Assembly: GCA_034336665.1 (NCBI GenBank)
Contig: JAPFBE010000013.1
Coordinates: 22,113,056 to 22,177,055 of the forward strand
From: Luscinia megarhynchos
Lineage: Eukaryota; Chordata; Aves; Passeriformes; Turdidae
Direction: 5' to 3'
DNA: 64,000 nucleotides
Below are positions 59,401 through 64,000 of this stretch, one piece after another. The notes below the pieces were generated by a model that had not been told where the DNA came from, ran no database searches, and saw nothing but the letters and a program-made list of their open reading frames with translations. Numbering within the stretch: position 1 is the first letter of the stretch; each line of letters begins with the position of its first letter. The position numbers and the translations under genes are program-made.

Positions 59401-62400
59401 CTGCTGTAGCACTAGCAGAATAACTCCCTATGTGAGCACTGTATTTGAGAATAAAAGTAAGATGCTTCTGATACAATTACTCCATCTCATTTATGGCTAG
59501 GCCACAGTGGTATAATTATAATTATTCCACTATAGTTCTACCAGTTCATTTCCCTGTGTAAAATAAGCCCTAAGGGATTCTTTTCCTGCTTCTATTCAAC
59601 ATTTTAAATTTATATTCTTTTTGCACCAGACAGTCTCTGATGGAAAATTCAGAAAACTACTGCATACTAGGAAACCTGGGGGCACATCTACAGATAGCAT
59701 TAGGTTGTTGTAACTCTGACTCTATAAATCACCTGAGGATCTGCTTTTAAAAAAGTAAGAAGGAGGAATCTGTGAGAACACTGAGCTAGTTTTGTTTTGA
59801 GCCATACAGAGCTGAGATGAATAGAAAGCCATCAACTCAACAGCTTTCCAGTAAGCAAATAAAAAATCCTCAAAACCAAAACCCCTTTCCTGTCCCCTCC
59901 AATTGAGTGGACTGTATGAATGACAGATGCTTAGATGATCAATCTCTCTAAAAACCCCAACATTAAGTACTCTTTGACATTCTGAAAGTATTGGTTCAGA
60001 CTGTAACTAAAACAACAAAGCACCACAGACTCAGTAGTCTCCAGCACATTTATCTTTTCCAAGTTGGGTGAAAAGCTAAAGTACAACCATTTAAATATGT
60101 GTCGTATTTCATGTTAGACACTCAGATTGGAGCACCGGATTTAGCACTTATGAGGAAAAACCTTCCTTGCAAATCTGTGATGTCATTAACACAACAGCCA
60201 CCTTTCCACCCAGAAATGTTTAATTACTGGAGTGTTCTGACCATAGTGAGTACAGGAAATCTAACAGAGTTGTATGATATACCTCTATCCCTACCTTGGG
60301 CTCCTATTTCATTGCTTGTCTTCCTCCAGTACGCCTGGCCTTAGGTCAGTGTTATGAGATACAGCCACTGGATTGCAGGCGTCGTGGCTGCTCAGGTGAT
60401 TAACTGCACTCCCACAGTGACAGGACCCTCCTCGACTGTGGCTTTATTTTTATGCAGTGAAAATTGAAGATTGGTGTGAAGGCAGATAAACAATATCTCT
60501 GGAAAAACAGTACAGTTTAGATCTTTGTAGTTATGTGTTCAGACTTCAGCAGTCACACTTCTGCTGTATATTTCTGCATCTGTAATTGCACACTGTGTCC
60601 TTTTGATGTGATTTGCAGAGCTTTGCATTGCTAAGCTTACCTAGTAATAGAAAAGTGCTACAAAATCCCCCAAGAAGCCTTATTATAGAAGCTTGCTAAG
60701 ACTGCTAGCAAAACATTTCCCCTGAATTTTTGAGACTAGACATACACATGTATATGCTTTATGAAATTAAGGCAAAAAGAGACTTGGTCCTTTAGGATAT
60801 TCATGCCATGGCAGTGATTTCTCCTAGGTTACTGCATTTTAAGCACATAGTAGGGGCAGCAGAAATTAGAGATAGTAAAAAAGGTTGCCATACTTGTAAC
60901 ACAAGCAAGAAAAGGCAAGGCCTATCCAGTTTAGAAGTGCTGTCTTGGAAAGGTCTCTGGCACCATTAGAAGTTATGTCTTGGAAGGTTGGGCACCACCA
61001 CCACAAGAGCAGAACACACACAAAGACCTTCCATGGCAATGTAAGAGGAAAGTTGCAAAAGATGGAAAGCATGTTTGCAAAAGTCTGTTACCAGCTCAGA
61101 GTACCTCTACTATATCTCCTTGAGGAGTTAGTAGCTGGATCACTATCCTTCTATCATTATTTGAATCTCCAGCAGTAGAGAAAAAATGCCAGACTTTTGA
61201 AGGTTATTACATAGACATCTCTCTGATAATAGTGGAACTATTACAATGCTATGTTTGTCTTACTGAGATCAGTTGTACAGCATTATACACTCAGCAAGCA
61301 TTTTCCCAAGCCACTGCACACAGCAGATCTAGGACTAAGAATCAGCTTGCAAAAAGACTCAGGCCTTTTTCAGAAAGCTCATGCTGCTACTGGGACCCAC
61401 TACACATGCTACAAAGCACTAGCATTAATTTACCAGAAGGAGAGGAAGGAAGATCATGCATGAAACACCAAGTGGTCATCAAAGAGATAAAAAAAGAAAA
61501 GAAAAAAAGGAAAATAAAAAGAAAAGAGACCCTGTATCTGGCCCTTTGCCAAGGCAGTAATTCCTTCTCAGGTGTGCATTTGATCCAGAAGGTCTCTGGA
61601 TGATAAAGATGATTGTGTTACCAAACTAAAAGCAACAACATGCTGATTCCCACTTACTTGGGGAGGTCAGGTAATGGGCAGGAACAAAGTCAGAAACATC
61701 CTTGTGAATGAGGGAGTTCCCTAGAAGAAGTTTGATCTGGATATCAAAGAAGGGGAGAGGGAGGATAAAAGAGGTCCAGGCAAAACAGAGCCAGTGTATT
61801 AACAAAGCTGCTTTCAGTACACCCTTAAAAGAAGGTGACACACAAGATAACATTCAACGAACCAAATTATAGCATCTACTGAGCATAAATAGTTTGCAAC
61901 ACGATCCACTTAAATTAAAGCAAAGAAGGAGGAAACAGATATAAGCCGAAGTTCATTTCAGAAACAACCTGAGGTAAGAACCCAGATGCATATTTCCTTG
62001 GCTGAGTGCCCTGCTGGCTGGACACTGTGCTTCCAAAGACTGAGTTCACTAGTGACTTAAAGGTTTGACATGATATCTTTCTTCTAAACATCTCCTCTAA
62101 GATGCAGCTTTTCTCCCAAAGTGGAAACATAGTCATCAACCCCTACATCAGCACAAACAACATGCAGGGAATCCTGGAGAACAGTTTCTAAGCAACTTAG
62201 ATCCCAGAGAAAATAACTGCCCCTCCACGTTATGCTGCTCCTTTTAATCCTCCAGGGTCATCAATACTCTTTTATGACAGAAAGAACACTTTGTCAATAT
62301 TCACCTAAGCTTTTATATGATGGGCACCATCCCATATTTCATCTTGTGAAAACAAGGGAGATGCACTGTCTGCTGCACTGAAATCAACACTCTCTGGTCT

Positions 62401-63146
62401 CAAGGTCTTTTTTCCAGTCTGGCAGCACAGGAATGTGGAGCTATTACCTATAGCCAGTGTTTCCCCAAGACAGAACCAGGGATGCTAGGATCCATCCCTT
62501 CAGCCAGATATACTGATTACAGATGGCAGGGAAGTAGAAGTGTTTCAGTCATGAGAAGCAGTTTCTGCCAAAAGCTGCTGCAATATGCATGGTCTCACTA
62601 ATCCCACACTACCTTTTCTCAACTTTTCTCCAGGACAAAAGGGATGAGATATTTAGAAAGTAGAAGAGACAACCAGAGATGGATAGAAAAAGCAGGTTAA
62701 CTACCATGAAGATATTTGTAACAGGAGATATTTGCAGCAGGAAAGGAAAGCAATAGTTAAAGTTTGTCAGAAAATAAGAGTGAAATACTGAAATCCTGCA
62801 GCATCTGTAAACATGCATTTAATTTGCCCACTCAATTATATTCAGTCTTTCCCGGAGAAAAGTAAACATCATGAGAGAGGAAGAAAGAAATTTTTGCTTC
62901 TAAAACTGTGAAGGCTTTCTAAATTCCAAAAAGTGATTGCAGTGTAGGCAGAATTTTGACTCCACTGACTTGAGAATTGGATTCCTCTTTAAAGACAGTG
63001 AATAGACATAGTAGAAACCTGCTCCCAGACTTTGACCCTAAACTCTCATCTGAAAAAATTGCTACTGATACAATCACTGCAGTAATGTGTCTTATTCTGT
63101 TCAATTCATGTCTGCTGGTCTTCACACCAAGGGATGGTATTAAATT
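59400..63146. other. Gene-free sequence
   Basis: Mostly unique AT-rich DNA. The part 60360-60480 is mixed in composition with several CpGs and might be conserved. An A/G run lies at 61488-61530. No gene or transposon was recognised. Confidence 0.5.
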
Positions 63147-63779
63147 ACAGAATCACAGAATGAGCAGCTTGGAAGAGACCTTCAAGATCATCGAGTCCAA
63201 CCCATGCCCAAACATCAAAATTAAACCATAGCACCAAGTGCTATATCCAATCTTTTTTAAACACATTCAGAGATGGTGACTCTACCACCTCCCAGGCAGA
63301 CCATTCCAGTACTTTATTATTCTTTCAGTGACAATTTTTTCCTAATATCCAATCTATATTTACCTTGGCGCAGCTTAAGTCTGTGTCCTCTCATTCTGTC
63401 AGTTGCTGCCTGGAGAAAGAGACCATCCCCCACCTGACTATAACCACCTTTCAGGAAGTTGTAGAGAGTGATAAGGTCACCTCTGAGTCTCCTTTCCTCC
63501 AGGCTGAACACCCCCAGCTCCCTCAGCCATTCCTCACAGGGTTTGTGTTCCAAGCCCCTCACCAGCCTTGTTGCTCTCCTCTGGACACGCTCAAGTATTT
63601 CAAAGTCCTTCCTAAACTGAGGGGACAGAACTGGACACAGCACTCAAGGTGTGGCCTCACCAGCGCTGAGTAGAGGGGAAAGAATGACCTCCCTGCTCCT
63701 GCTGGCCACACTGTTCCTGATACAGGCCAGGATGCTGTTGGCCTTCTTGGCCACCTGGGCACACTGCTTGTTGGAAAGG
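63147..63779 (-). mobile_element. CR1 LINE with reverse-transcriptase C-terminus, 5'-truncated
   Basis: The plus strand starts with the reverse complement of the CR1 terminal repeat (AGAATCACAGAATG) and TTGGAAGAGACCTTCAAGAT, and continues through CR1 3' sequence. A minus-strand frame at 63317-63643 encodes the end of the CR1 reverse transcriptase, including [29 protein letters not shown] and [14 protein letters not shown] further piece, SALVRPHLE, lies upstream in another frame (within 63559-63762), so there is a frameshift near 63640. The copy breaks off near 63779 at a TTCTTGGCCACCTGGGCACA sequence, well short of full length. It is less decayed than the CR1 at 27539. Confidence 0.95.
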
Positions 63780-64000
63780 ATGAACCAGGAAGACCTTACA
63801 AATATGAATGCTTAGATTTTGAGAATATGGAAACCATGAGCGAAATTAAAATGAAAGCCACTTTTGAGATACCAAACTTCAGTTACTAAATAGCTATAAG
63901 ACAATAGAATAGCCAGCTAAAAGTAATTTCTTTGTGATAGAACAATGTCTTCTGCTGGAGAGTAAGTCTAAAGGTCAGAGAAGACTTTGCTAGGGTCCAA
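63780..64000. other. Gene-free sequence
   Basis: Unique flank, nothing recognised. Confidence 0.5.

Noticed and set aside
1..64000. CRISPR arrays, operons, tRNA or rRNA genes
   Set aside because: No regularly spaced repeats, no tRNA-like cloverleaf or rRNA sequence, and the CR1 and avian LTR content shows a vertebrate genome.

Overview
This looks like nuclear DNA from a bird, in a gene-poor region. The base composition is AT-rich with few CpGs. No open reading frame over 64 kb looks like an exon, a complete gene or a normal gene relic; the longest frame (151 codons) resembles nothing I recognise. No tRNA, rRNA, CRISPR array or prokaryotic signal was seen. The bird assignment rests on three CR1 LINE fragments with avian-type 3' ends (57920-58073 and 63147-63779 clear, 27539-28900 old) and on LTRs of avian endogenous-retrovirus type, including one (27753-28346) that I recognise from memory as an ERVL-like family common in birds. 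I cannot name the species or chromosome.

Layout. 1-2.3 kb: unique sequence, then a short solo LTR with CCAAT box, TATA box and poly(A) signal in order. 2.3-23 kb: unique AT-rich DNA with one old MIR-like SINE, small microsatellites, a 35-bp inverted repeat and several compact stretches that look like conserved non-coding DNA. 23.35-24.4 kb, minus strand: a decayed Ty3/Gypsy-type pol fossil in which the RNase H, integrase zinc-binding and integrase core motifs still stand in the right order. 27.5-28.9 kb: an old CR1 split by a complete solo LTR. 29.6-30.3 kb: possible conserved element. 34.87-35.23 kb: a CpG cluster with a TATA box followed by 190 bp of almost pure purine. 40-46.6 kb: AT microsatellite and more conserved-looking blocks. 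50.5-51.4 kb: a second solo LTR, on the minus strand, with an internal duplication. 53-59.4 kb: MIR-type SINEs, a CR1 tail and a TAA microsatellite. 63.1-63.8 kb: a younger CR1 with a readable reverse-transcriptase C-terminus.

Nothing here works together as a pathway. The window reads as an intergenic or deep intronic landscape of transposon strata of different ages, from very old (Gypsy, MIR), through older CR1, to LTR insertions and the least decayed CR1. Between them lie islands that may be enhancers. The most unusual item is the Gypsy pol fossil, because Ty3/Gypsy elements are scarce in bird genomes. Regulatory and conserved-element calls come from eye inspection and are weak until aligned to other birds.
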